From NCBI GenBank assembly GCA_050179645.1, contig JBFXEX010000004.1, positions 1 through 64,000 on the forward strand: DNA of 64,000 bases, written 5' to 3'. Made by a program: the position numbers and the translations under genes. Below, in pieces: positions 39,142 through 48,273 of this stretch. The DNA comes from VAZQ01 sp050179645. Lineage in GTDB: Bacteria; Pseudomonadota; Alphaproteobacteria; Rhizobiales; Xanthobacteraceae. The notes under the pieces are model-generated. The model saw only the letters and a list, made by a program, of their open reading frames with translations. It was not told the DNA's origin and did no database searches. Each line of letters starts with the position of its first letter. The stretch's first letter is position 1.

Positions 39142-41240
39142 TCACCCCGCGCGGATCAGGCGGATCGCCTCGTCGCGCTCGAACAGGTAGAGCAGTTGCC
39201 GCAGTGCCTCACCGCGCGGTGAGGTCAGCCCGGGGTCACGCCCGAGCATGAGCGAAGCGTCGTCGCGAGCAGCCTCGATCAGGTCCCCATGCACGGCGAC
39301 GCGGGCGATGCGGAAGCCCGGCATGCCCGACTGCCGGGTGCCGAGTACGTCGCCTTCGCCACGCAGCTTCAGGTCTTCCTCGGCGATGCGGAAGCCGTCC
39401 TCGGTCTCGCGCATGATCGCGAGCCGCGCCTTGGCGGTCTCGCCGAGCGGCGGTCTATAGAGCAGGAGGCAGGTCGAGGCGCCGCTGCCGCGCCCGATCC
39501 GCCCGCGCAGCTGATGCAGTTGGGCGAGCCCGAAGCGCTCGGCGTGCTCGATCACCATCACGGTCGCCTCCGGCACGTCGACACCGACTTCGATCACCGT
39601 GGTGGCGACCAGGAGCCGCGTTTCGCCGGCCGCGAACCGCTGCATCGCGCGGTACTTGTCGGCGCCCTTCATGCGGCCGTGCACCAGGTCCGCCTGTGCG
39701 CCGAAGCGCTTGTTTAACAAGGCATAGCGCTCTTCTGCGGCGGCGAGATCGCTGTTCTCGGATTCCTCGACCAGCGGGCAGACCCAATAGGCTCGCCGGC
39801 CTTCGTCCAGCGCGCGTCCGACCGCATCCACCACTTCTGACAGCCGCGGCAACGGCACGGTGCGGGTATCGATCGGCTGGCGGCCGGCTGGCTTTTCGCG
39901 TAGCTCCGACACGTCCATGTCGCCAAAAAAGGTCAGCACCAGCGTGCGCGGGATCGGCGTCGCCGTCATCACCAGCACATCGACGGCCTTGCCCTTCTGC
40001 GCCAGCGTCAGCCGCTGGTGAACGCCGAAGCGATGCTGCTCGTCGACGACCGCCAAGGCGAGGTCTTGGAATTCGACATCCTCCTGAAATAGCGCGTGCG
40101 TGCCGATCAACATCTGGATCTCGCCACGCTTCAGCCGTTCGAGCAGCGCCGTACGCTCCCGCCCGCGTTCGCGGCCGGTCAGGATCGCGATCTCGATGCC
40201 GACCGCCGCCGCGAGCGGCGCGATAGTGTTGTGATGCTGCCGCGCGAGAATTTCGGTCGGCGCCATCAGCGCCGCCTGACGGCCGGTCTCGATGACGGTG
40301 GCGGCGGCCAGGAGAGCCACGACGGTCTTGCCCGAGCCGACGTCGCCCTGCAGCAACCGCAGCATCCGCTCCGGCGTGGCGAGATCGGCGACAATGTCGG
40401 CCACAGCTCGGCTTTGCGAAGGCGTGAGCGCATAGGGCAGGGCGGAGATCAGCTTTTGTCGTAACTCGCCGCGCGCCGCGATGGCCCTGCCGGCCGGGCG
40501 GCGGAATGCGCGCGCACCAGCGCCAGCGCCAGTTGGCCGGCCAGCAATTCGTCGAAGGCGAGTCGCGACCAGGCTGGACTCTCTGGAAGCACGTCGCCCA
40601 GGTTTTCCGGCCGGTGCACGCTGCGCAGCGCTTGCGCAAATGTCGGGAAACGCGAGCGTGCGATCCAGTCAGGGTCCTGCCATTCGGCGAGATCGGGAAC
40701 GCGCGCCAGCGCGCCATCAACCGCCTTGCGTACCTGGTTGAGGCTCAGTCCTTCGGTCAGCGGATAGACCGGCTCGATCAGCGGCAGGTTGGCGAAATCC
40801 GCCTCCGACACCACGCGGTCCGGATGCACCATCTGCCGCATGCCGTCGTAGAGCGCGACGGTGCCGGAGACGTAACGAATCTCCCCGACCGGCAGCAGTT
40901 TTTCGAGATAGTCGCGCCGCGCATTGAAGAACGTCAGTATGATGTCGGCGGTGTCGTCGCTGGCATAGACTTGGTAGGGCGCGCGGGAGCGATGCGGCGG
41001 CGGGGCGCGGTGCCGGTCGATCCGCACCGCAACGGTGACAACCGTGTCTGGAACCACGTCGCGCAGCTTGGGCCGGGCCCGCCGGTCGATCGCGCCGGTT
41101 GGCAGATGGAACAGGAGGTCGACGAGGCGCGGCACGTCCTCGCGGCCAAGCAGCCGGCGGAACAGCTTCTCCAGCTTGGGGCCGACGCCCGGCAGGCTGG
41201 TGATGGCGGCAAACAGCGGATTGAGCACGGGCGGACGCAT
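39142..41240 (-). pseudogene. recG: ATP-dependent DNA helicase RecG, interrupted by a one-base frameshift
   Basis: RecG remodels stalled forks and branched DNA. The N-terminal part starts at the ATG at 41240 (MRPPVLNPLFAAIT) and has the wedge domain; the C-terminal part has LLQGDVGSGKTVVALL, VVDEQHRFGV, MTATPIPRTLVL and LHQLRGRIGRGSGAS. The two lie in different frames. The break is near 40505: restoring one A after GGA (plus strand) gives RAHFRRPAGRAIAARGELRQ, a smooth RecG join and about 699 aa. As given, the gene would stop at 40449. It may be a real mutation or a base-call error. Confidence 0.9.
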
Positions 41241-41360
41241 CGCCGTTCGTATACCTCGAATGCAGCAATAAAATCGCGTGCCGCCGACCCTGACAGCGCG
41301 GCTTCCCCTCGCTATATAACCGCGGCCCGGCACGTCCGGGTTTTCGGCGTTGGAGAAACG

Positions 41361-41651
41361 ATGACTGGCAGCACCCGTTCGAGCGAAGGTCTGGACGTGC
41401 GGCGGCGAAAGGTTCTGTTCCGAGCCTGGCACCGCGGCATGCGCGAGACCGACCTGATTCTCGGGCGATTCGCCGACGCCGCGATCGCGGATCTGAGCGA
41501 GGCCGAAATGGACGATTTCGAGCTTCTGCTCGAGGTTCAGGATCGCGATGTGCTCGCCTGGCTGCTCGGGGAAGCGGGCGTGCCGGAAGAATTCGATACG
41601 CCGCTGTTCCGCAAGCTCTGCGCCTTTCATCAGCCGGCAGGGCGCCAGTGA
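41361..41651 (+). CDS. sdhE: FAD assembly factor SdhE
   Basis: 96 aa from the ATG at 41361, preceded by GGAGA. It has the SdhE/Sdh5 motif RGMRETDLILGRFAD, then MDDFELLLEVQDRDVLAWL. SdhE helps attach FAD covalently to the flavoprotein subunit of succinate dehydrogenase in the cytoplasm. Its stop overlaps the mfd start (TGATG), and it is divergent from recG, the usual order in alphaproteobacteria. Confidence 0.95.
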   Translation: MTGSTRSSEGLDVRRRKVLFRAWHRGMRETDLILGRFADAAIADLSEAEMDDFELLLEVQDRDVLAWLLGEAGVPEEFDTPLFRKLCAFHQPAGRQ

Positions 41652-44600
41652 TGGCGACATCCCCCGCCGCAATGCTGGTCGAGGGCCGGCCATTGACGCT
41701 CGCGGGCGTCGCGGACGGCGCCGAGGGCCTCGTCATTGCCGATTTGGCACGAGCGGTGGCGGCGCGGGCGAAGCCCCCGGCGACGAGCCTGCTGGTCATC
41801 TGCCGCGACGGACCGCGGATGGCGGCGCTGTCGCGGGCGCTCGGGTTCTTCGCCCGCGAGATCGGGCTGTTGGAATTTCCCGCCTGGGACTGCCTACCCT
41901 ACGACCGGGTGTCGCCGCACGCCGGCTTCGTCGCCCAGCGCATGACCGCGCTGTCGCAACTGGCGCGGCTCAAGGGCCGCGACCGGCCCTCGATCGTGCT
42001 GACGACGGTGAATGCGGCGCTCCAGCGCGTGCCCGCGAAGAATTTTGTCGCCAGCCATTCGCTTGCGGTCGCGCCCGGCCACATGCTGGCGATGGACGGC
42101 GTCACCCAGTGGCTCGAGCTCAACGGCTTCATCCGTGCCTCGACGGTGCGGGAGCCCGGCGACTATGCGGTGCGCGGCGGCATCATTGACCTCTATCCGC
42201 CCGGCATGGGCGAGCCGGTCCGACTCGATTTCTTCGGCGACACGCTGGAGACGATCCGCAGCTTCGACCCGGAGACCCAGCGCACGACCGACCAACTAAG
42301 GGCGCTCAATCTCGTGCCGGTGTCCGAGTTCCAGCTCACCACCGAGACCATCCGGCGGTTCCGCACCGGCTATGTCGCGGCGTTCGGCGCGCCGTCGCCC
42401 GACGACCAGCTCTACCATGCGATCAGTGAGGGCCGCCGGCAACCCGGCATGGAGCACTGGCTGCCGCTGTTCCACGACCGGCTCGATACCCTCGTCGACT
42501 ACGTGCCAGGCACGCCGATCGTGCTTGAGCCGCTGGCCGAGGACGCCGCGCGCGAACGGCTTGGCCAGATCGCTGACTATTTCGAAGCGCGCCAGCAGGC
42601 GCTGACGCAGAAGGACGCCGGGGCGATCTACCGGCCGCTGCCGCCCGACCGGCTCTATCTTGGCAGTGCCGAATGGGAAGAGCGGCTCAAGCAGACGCAG
42701 GCCGCACGACTGACGCCGTTCGCCGTACCGGAAGAGCAGGGGCCGGCAATCGATATCGGCACGCGTACGGGGCGCAATTTCGCCGCCGAACGCGCCGAGC
42801 CTGGCAAGAACGTGTTCGAGGCGGTGACCGCACACGTGCAGGCGCTGCAGGCATCGGGCAAGCGCGCCATCGTTGCATTGTGGAGCGAAGGCTCGCGCGA
42901 GCGGGTCAGCCATGTGCTCGCCGACCACGGGCTTGCCAACCTGTCGCCGGTCGCCTCCTGGCAGGAAGCGCTGGCGCTCCCCAAACCGCAAGTGGCGCTG
43001 GCGGTGCTCGGGTTGGAAGCCGGCTTCGAGACCGCCGACGCGGCGGTGATCGGCGAGCAGGACATTTTGGGCGACCGCTTGGTGCGGCCGCGCCGCGCCG
43101 CCAAGCGGGCCGACAACTTTATCGCCGAAGTCACCGCGCTGTCGGCCGGCGACCTCGTCGTTCATGTCGATCACGGCATCGGCCGCTTCGTCGGGCTGCG
43201 CGCCATCGAGGCGGCCGGAGCGCCGCACGATTGCCTGGAAATTCACTACGCCGGCGGTGACAAGCTCTACCTGCCGGTCGAGAACGTTGAACTCCTCTCG
43301 CGTTATGGCTCGGAAGAAAGCAACGTCGACCTCGACAGGCTCGGCGGCGGCGCCTGGCAGGCGCGCAAGGCGCGAATGCGCCGGCGCATCCTCGAAATTG
43401 CCAACGACCTGATCAAGATCGCGGCCGAACGGCAGTTGCGAGAAGCGCCGAAGCTCGTGCCCGAGCCGGGGCCGTTCGACGAGTTCTGCGCCGGCTTTCC
43501 CTACGAGGAGACCGACGACCAGCAGTCCGCGATCGATGCGGTGCTGGGCGATCTGGGCTCCGGCCGGCCAATGGACCGGCTGGTCTGCGGCGACGTCGGC
43601 TTCGGCAAGACCGAGGTGGCGTTGCGCGCGGCCTTCGTCGCCGCGATGAGCGGCCGGCAGGTCGCGGTCGTGGTGCCGACCACGTTGCTCGCGCGGCAAC
43701 ACACCAAGACCTTCACCGAACGCTTCCGCGGTTTTCCGATCAAGATCGCGCAGGCCTCGCGACTCGTCTCCAGCACCGAACTGAGCAAGACCAAGAAGGG
43801 GTTAGCGGACGGCACGATCGACATCATCGTCGGCACCCATGCGTTGCTCGGCAAGGGCGTCAAGTTCCGGGATCTGGCGCTCATTATCGTCGACGAGGAG
43901 CAGCATTTCGGCGTCGCCCACAAGGAGAAGCTCAAGCAGTTGCGCTCCGAGGTGCATGTGCTCACGCTCACCGCGACGCCGATCCCGCGCACGCTGCAGC
44001 TCGCGCTTTCGGGCGTGCGTGACCTTTCGATCATTGCCTCGCCGCCGGTCGACCGCCTCGCGGTACGTACCTTCGTGTCGCCGTTCGATCCGCTGGTGGT
44101 GCGCGAGGCGCTGTTGCGCGAACGCTACCGCGGCGGCCAGGCGTTCTACGTCTGCCCGCGCATCGAGGACCTCGCCGGCGTCAAGGAATTTCTCGACATC
44201 CACGTGCCGGAAATGAAGGTCGCGGTGGCGCACGGCCAGATGCCCTCAGGCGTGCTCGAAGACATCATGTCGGCGTTCTACGACGGCAAGTACGACACGC
44301 TGCTGTCCACCACCATTATCGAATCCGGGCTCGACATCCCGACCGCCAATACGCTGATCGTGCACCGCGCCGACCGCTTTGGCCTGTCGCAGCTCTACCA
44401 GTTACGCGGCCGGGTCGGCCGCTCGAAACTGCGGGCTTATTCGCTGTTCACGCTGCCGGAGAACCGCAAGATCACCGCGCAGGCCGAGAAGCGGCTCAAG
44501 GTGCTGCAGTCGCTCGACACGCTCGGCGCCGGTTTCCAGCTCGCCTCGCACGATCTCGACATCCGTGGCGCTGGCAACCTTCTGGGCGAGGAGCAGTCCG

Positions 44601-45160
44601 GCCACATCAAGGAGGTCGGCTTCGAACTTTACCAGCAGATGCTCGAAGAGGCGGTGGCAAGCCTCAAGGCCGGCGTCAGCGCCCCGGTCGCCGACCGCTG
44701 GTCGCCGTCGATCACCATCGGCACGCCGGTGATGATCCCGGAGGACTACGTCGCCGACCTGCCGGTGCGGCTTGCGCTCTACCGGCGGCTCGCCGAGATC
44801 GAGGACGAGCGCGAGATCGAGGCGTTCGGCGCCGAGATGTCCGACCGTTTCGGCAAGCTGCCGATCGAGGTCGAGTACTTGTTGCAGATCGTCGCCATCA
44901 AGGCGCTGTGCCGTCAGGCCAACGTCGAGAAGATCGAGGCCGGACCGAAGGGCGCGGTCATCACCTTCCGCGACAACTCGTTCGCCAATCCGGAGCGGCT
45001 GGTCGGTTTCATCCGCCAGCAGGGACCGTCGGCGCGGGTGCGTCCCGACATGAAGGTGGTATTCTTCGCCGACTGGGAACGGCCCGAGGAACGCCTCAAG
45101 GGCGCGACCACGATCCTGCGCAACCTCGCCAATCTCGCCCAGCCCGCCAAGGCGGCGTGA
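41651..45160 (+). CDS. mfd: Transcription-repair coupling factor
   Basis: 1169 aa from the ATG at 41651. Mfd removes RNA polymerase stalled at lesions and recruits UvrA. The N-terminal UvrB-like part has FPAWDCLPYDRVSPH; the CarD-like polymerase-binding domain has LVVHVDHGIGRFVGL (about 503); the translocase has CGDVGFGKTEVALRAA (about 646), IIVDEEQHFGVAHKEKLK (about 747), LTATPIPRTLQLAL and YQLRGRVGRSKLRAYSLF (about 917); the D7 domain closes it. It is coupled to sdhE by overlap. Functionally it belongs with uvrA at the left end. Confidence 0.98.
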   Translation: MATSPAAMLVEGRPLTLAGVADGAEGLVIADLARAVAARAKPPATSLLVICRDGPRMAALSRALGFFAREIGLLEFPAWDCLPYDRVSPHAGFVAQRMTALSQLARLKGRDRPSIVLTTVNAALQRVPAKNFVASHSLAVAPGHMLAMDGVTQWLELNGFIRASTVREPGDYAVRGGIIDLYPPGMGEPVRLDFFGDTLETIRSFDPETQRTTDQLRALNLVPVSEFQLTTETIRRFRTGYVAAFGAPSPDDQLYHAISEGRRQPGMEHWLPLFHDRLDTLVDYVPGTPIVLEPLAEDAARERLGQIADYFEARQQALTQKDAGAIYRPLPPDRLYLGSAEWEERLKQTQAARLTPFAVPEEQGPAIDIGTRTGRNFAAERAEPGKNVFEAVTAHVQALQASGKRAIVALWSEGSRERVSHVLADHGLANLSPVASWQEALALPKPQVALAVLGLEAGFETADAAVIGEQDILGDRLVRPRRAAKRADNFIAEVTALSAGDLVVHVDHGIGRFVGLRAIEAAGAPHDCLEIHYAGGDKLYLPVENVELLSRYGSEESNVDLDRLGGGAWQARKARMRRRILEIANDLIKIAAERQLREAPKLVPEPGPFDEFCAGFPYEETDDQQSAIDAVLGDLGSGRPMDRLVCGDVGFGKTEVALRAAFVAAMSGRQVAVVVPTTLLARQHTKTFTERFRGFPIKIAQASRLVSSTELSKTKKGLADGTIDIIVGTHALLGKGVKFRDLALIIVDEEQHFGVAHKEKLKQLRSEVHVLTLTATPIPRTLQLALSGVRDLSIIASPPVDRLAVRTFVSPFDPLVVREALLRERYRGGQAFYVCPRIEDLAGVKEFLDIHVPEMKVAVAHGQMPSGVLEDIMSAFYDGKYDTLLSTTIIESGLDIPTANTLIVHRADRFGLSQLYQLRGRVGRSKLRAYSLFTLPENRKITAQAEKRLKVLQSLDTLGAGFQLASHDLDIRGAGNLLGEEQSGHIKEVGFELYQQMLEEAVASLKAGVSAPVADRWSPSITIGTPVMIPEDYVADLPVRLALYRRLAEIEDEREIEAFGAEMSDRFGKLPIEVEYLLQIVAIKALCRQANVEKIEAGPKGAVITFRDNSFANPERLVGFIRQQGPSARVRPDMKVVFFADWERPEERLKGATTILRNLANLAQPAKAA

Positions 45161-45203
45161 CCGGACGCATGGCCGCGCCGGAGTGTCGTGCTATGCTGAA
45201 AGA

Positions 45204-45800
45204 ATGCGCGTTCTGACGATTGCCATCCGGTTCGCATTCGCCGCCATTCTGCTCGGCCTTACTGTCGCGCCCGGACTGGCGCACAGCGGTAGTCCGGCCG
45301 GCGGGTTCATCGGCGGATTTGCCCATCCGTTGTTCGGACCGGATCACGTGGTGGCGATGGTTGCGGTCGGACTGTGGGGCGCGTTCCTTGGCGCGCCGGC
45401 GATCTGGCTGCTGCCGATCGTGTTTCCGCTGGTGATGGCGGCAGGCGGCGCGCTCGGCATCCTCGGCGTCGCGCTGCCGGCGGTCGAAACCGGGATCGCG
45501 GCATCCGCGGTTGTGCTCGGCATGATGGTGGCGCTGGCCGCCAAGCCGCCGCTGTGGGTCGCGGCGGTATTGGTCGGCATTTTCGCGATCTTCCACGGCC
45601 ATGCCCACGGCACCGAACTGCCGACGGGCGCCGATGCCGTCGCCTATTCGGTTGGCTTCGTGATCGCCACCGGCCTCTTGCATCTTGCCGGCATCGCGTT
45701 CGGGTTGCTGGCACGCTGGCCAGCCGGGCGCTTTGCGGTGCGCGCCGCGGGCGGAGCCATTGCGCTTGCCGGGCTCGCGTTCCTGAGCGGCAAGGCATGA
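45204..45800 (+). CDS. HupE/UreJ family membrane protein
   Basis: 198 aa from the ATG at 45204. A signal peptide (1-26, ending GLAHS) is followed by the family motif FAHPLFGPDHVVAMVAVGLWG, whose His and Asp are thought to bind metal. Six or so hydrophobic segments follow, with FHGHAHGTELP in the middle. HupE/UreJ proteins are linked to nickel or cobalt uptake for hydrogenase or urease, neither of which is in this window. It overlaps the next gene by four bases (ATGA). Confidence 0.9.
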   Translation: MRVLTIAIRFAFAAILLGLTVAPGLAHSGSPAGGFIGGFAHPLFGPDHVVAMVAVGLWGAFLGAPAIWLLPIVFPLVMAAGGALGILGVALPAVETGIAASAVVLGMMVALAAKPPLWVAAVLVGIFAIFHGHAHGTELPTGADAVAYSVGFVIATGLLHLAGIAFGLLARWPAGRFAVRAAGGAIALAGLAFLSGKA

Positions 45801-46327
45801 GCTTTTCGGCGTTCGCCGGCGGCTTGCTCAATCCGCTGACAGTTCCCGCGCATGTGCTGACGCTGGTGGGAGTTGGCTTACTGATCGGCACTCAAGCGAG
45901 TGGCCGCCTTATGCCAACGCTGTCGTTCGCAATCGGGACCGCCATCGGCCTTGCGGCGATTGCCCGCGCGGTCGGGCTGACGCCGGCGCTCGATGTGCTC
46001 CTGGTGGTCAGCGCAGTCAGCGGCGCGCTGGTCGCACTGGCGATTGCAGTGCCGCCGATTTTGTCTGCGATCGTAGCCGCAATCGCCGGTCTCGCACTCG
46101 GCCTCGACTCACCGCCGCAGGTCGTTTCGCTCGCCGATGCGACCGCATCGCTCGTCGGCACAGGGCTCTCCGCCGTGCTGGCGTTGGCGATCGTATTCCT
46201 GATTGCGGCACGTCTCACGCGCACCTGGCAACGCATTGGCCTGCGCATCTTGGGTTCGTGGATCGCGGCCAGCGCCACCCTCGTGTTGGCGCTGCGCTTC
46301 GCGCGCGGCATGTTGTTTGTTATTTAG
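45797..46327 (+). CDS. HupE-like paralogue with lost metal motif
   Basis: 176 aa starting inside the stop of the preceding gene (ATGA). Its N-terminus FAGGLLNPLTVPAHVLTLVGV lines up with the HupE motif FAHPLFGPDHVVAMVAVGL, but the first His is Asn and the Asp is Ala. It has about seven hydrophobic segments and no signal peptide. It looks like a degenerate tandem copy that may form a complex with its partner. Confidence 0.7.
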   Translation: MSFSAFAGGLLNPLTVPAHVLTLVGVGLLIGTQASGRLMPTLSFAIGTAIGLAAIARAVGLTPALDVLLVVSAVSGALVALAIAVPPILSAIVAAIAGLALGLDSPPQVVSLADATASLVGTGLSAVLALAIVFLIAARLTRTWQRIGLRILGSWIAASATLVLALRFARGMLFVI

Positions 46328-46379
46328 CGCGGTACAACACGAGCTCGTGCGGATTCTTGTGCAGGACGAGGGGTCGAGC

Positions 46380-47540
46380 GTGAAGCTGTTCTTCGACGAC
46401 GTGAACTTCGATGGCCAATTGCAGCGCGCCGTCGGCAAGTGCGATGCGGGCATGGCCAATGTTGGCGAGTGCCTGTACATCGCGTCGCAGATCACGCCGG
46501 GCGACCGGGACAGCTGGTACGCCGCGTGGTCGCAGTTCGCCGACGGGCTCGTGCAACAGGCGGACGGCGCGCTTGCGGCCGGCCACGCGGTGAGCGCTGC
46601 CGGCTGCTTCCTTCGGGCCGCGGAGTACTACCGGCAGGCCTTCTTCTGGCACCGGGACGACCTGGACTGCATGGAGCTGACGACGGCATACAAGGCACAC
46701 GTCAAGGCGTTCCGCGCCGCGCTGCCCGAACTTGGCCAGTCCGTCACTCTGCTTGAAGGCGACACTCCCGGCTACCTTTTCGCGCCGCCAGGAGACGGGC
46801 CGTTCCCGACAATCCTGCATATCGGCGGCTACGACGGCACCGCGGAGGAGCAGTTCGCGGCGGTCTACCACGCGATCGACCGCGGGTGGGCACTCGCCAC
46901 CCTCGACGGGCCGGGAACCGGCACCGTGCTCTACGACCGGCGGCAGCCGATGCGACCCGACTGGGAGAACGTCCTGCCCGGCATGGTCGACCTCCTGCTG
47001 ACCTGCAAAGCGGTCGACCCGACGCGGATCGTGCTCGTCGGCCGCTCCTTCGGGGGTCTCCTCGCTCCGCGAGGGGCGTCGGGAGAGCCCCGCCTGGCGG
47101 CGATGATGGTCGACCCCGGCCAGTATGACATGGGCGAGGAGATCGGGTCGCGGTTGGGCGACCTATGGCGGTCTGTCGACGATCCCGGCGCCGATGCGCA
47201 GTTCAACGCGCTGATGAATGTTCCCGCATTGAAGACGCTTATCGGTCCGCGCATGGTAACGCACGGTCTCGACAGCCCGCGGGCATGGGCCGCTGACATG
47301 CGTCGCTTCAACTGCCGGGAGCAGGCACCGAAGATCGCTTGCCCAAGCTTCGTCGCGGACAACGAGACCGACCTGATCTCGACCGGGCAAGGACAGAAGC
47401 TGTTCGACGCGCTCACATGTCCGAAGGTGTTCCGGTGCTTCCGCCGGAAGGAGGGGGCCGAAGGCCACTGCGAGGGCATGGCGTCCGTCGTGTTCTGGAC
47501 CGCTGCGTTCGACTGGCTTGAGTCCACGCTCGGGAAATGA
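46380..47540 (+). CDS. FrsA/DUF1100-type alpha/beta hydrolase
   Basis: 386 aa from a GTG at 46380 (reads KLFFDDVNFDGQLQR), chosen because GAGGGG lies before it; the frame extends back to 46203 inside the previous gene. The N-terminal helical cap with VGKCDAGMANVGE and YYRQAFFWHRDD is typical of the 2,6-dihydroxypseudooxynicotine hydrolase-like group. The catalytic triad is visible: Ser in LVGRSFGG, Asp in FVADNETD and His in EGAEGHCEG. It hydrolyses an ester or C-C bond; the substrate is unknown. Confidence 0.8.
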   Translation: MKLFFDDVNFDGQLQRAVGKCDAGMANVGECLYIASQITPGDRDSWYAAWSQFADGLVQQADGALAAGHAVSAAGCFLRAAEYYRQAFFWHRDDLDCMELTTAYKAHVKAFRAALPELGQSVTLLEGDTPGYLFAPPGDGPFPTILHIGGYDGTAEEQFAAVYHAIDRGWALATLDGPGTGTVLYDRRQPMRPDWENVLPGMVDLLLTCKAVDPTRIVLVGRSFGGLLAPRGASGEPRLAAMMVDPGQYDMGEEIGSRLGDLWRSVDDPGADAQFNALMNVPALKTLIGPRMVTHGLDSPRAWAADMRRFNCREQAPKIACPSFVADNETDLISTGQGQKLFDALTCPKVFRCFRRKEGAEGHCEGMASVVFWTAAFDWLESTLGK

Positions 47541-47586
47541 CTCCGTTGGCCACGCCTGCTTCGCGCTGCCGTCTCAAATTTGACAG

Positions 47587-48246
47587 CTACTCCGCCGCCT
47601 GACGGCTGGCGAACTCCTGCGCGGCGCGCTCGATCGCCTGCGCGAGATGTTCCGGCGATTGCGCGCCCTGTACGGCGAGTACACCACCCATGACAAAGCA
47701 GGGCACGCCGTCAATGCCGGCGTCCTTGGCGGAATTGGCCGCGCGCTCGACCTTTTCGACGTCCTGTTCGCTCGCCAGAAGTTCGCGCACCCGCTCGGCG
47801 TTAAGCCCGCAATCGGAAGCCGCCTGCGCCAGCACTTCTGAATTGGTGAGATCGCCGCCCTCGGTGAAGTACAGGTCCATCAACCGCTGCTTCATCTGCG
47901 CCGAGTTTCCGATGTCACCCGCCCACAGGATCAGCCGGTGGCAATCGAGCGTATTGGGCTGGCGCTTGATCTTGTCCCAGGCATAGACCAGCCCTTCGCC
48001 AGCGGCCTGCTCGGCGACCCGGCGAGCGTTGGTATTGTAACGCTCGACCGAGCCGAACTTGGTGACGAGATACTCCTCGCGGCTGATACCTTCGCGCGGT
48101 ACCCACGGATTGAGGAAGTAAGGATGGAAGCGCACCTCAACCGGAATCTCGGGCTTGAGCCCGATCGCCTTTTCGAGCCGCCGCTTGCCGATGAAGCACC
48201 ACGGGCAGACGACGTCGGAGACCATGTCGATGTGAAGAGCTGTCAT
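47587..48246 (-). CDS. DsbA-family oxidoreductase (FrnE-like)
   Basis: 219 aa with no signal peptide. The N-terminal thioredoxin strand runs into the CPWC active site (C14 and C17) in SDVVCPWCFIGKRRLEKA. A helical insert follows, with NTLDCHRLILWAG, and the fold closes with DGVPCFVMGG, whose GVP is the cis-Pro loop. This is the cytoplasmic FrnE-like branch of DsbA proteins, used in disulphide handling or as isomerases for glutathione adducts. It ends in convergent orientation to the hydrolase gene. Confidence 0.92.
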   Translation of the reverse strand: MTALHIDMVSDVVCPWCFIGKRRLEKAIGLKPEIPVEVRFHPYFLNPWVPREGISREEYLVTKFGSVERYNTNARRVAEQAAGEGLVYAWDKIKRQPNTLDCHRLILWAGDIGNSAQMKQRLMDLYFTEGGDLTNSEVLAQAASDCGLNAERVRELLASEQDVEKVERAANSAKDAGIDGVPCFVMGGVLAVQGAQSPEHLAQAIERAAQEFASRQAAE

Positions 48247-48273
48247 GTCGGCTCCTTGCGGTTGCCGGCGAGA

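Noticed and set aside
46203..46379. Upstream extension of the FrsA-type hydrolase inside the HupE-like gene
   Set aside because: The extension overlaps a coding gene and is Cys/Arg-rich without family resemblance; the GTG at 46380 has a good ribosome site.
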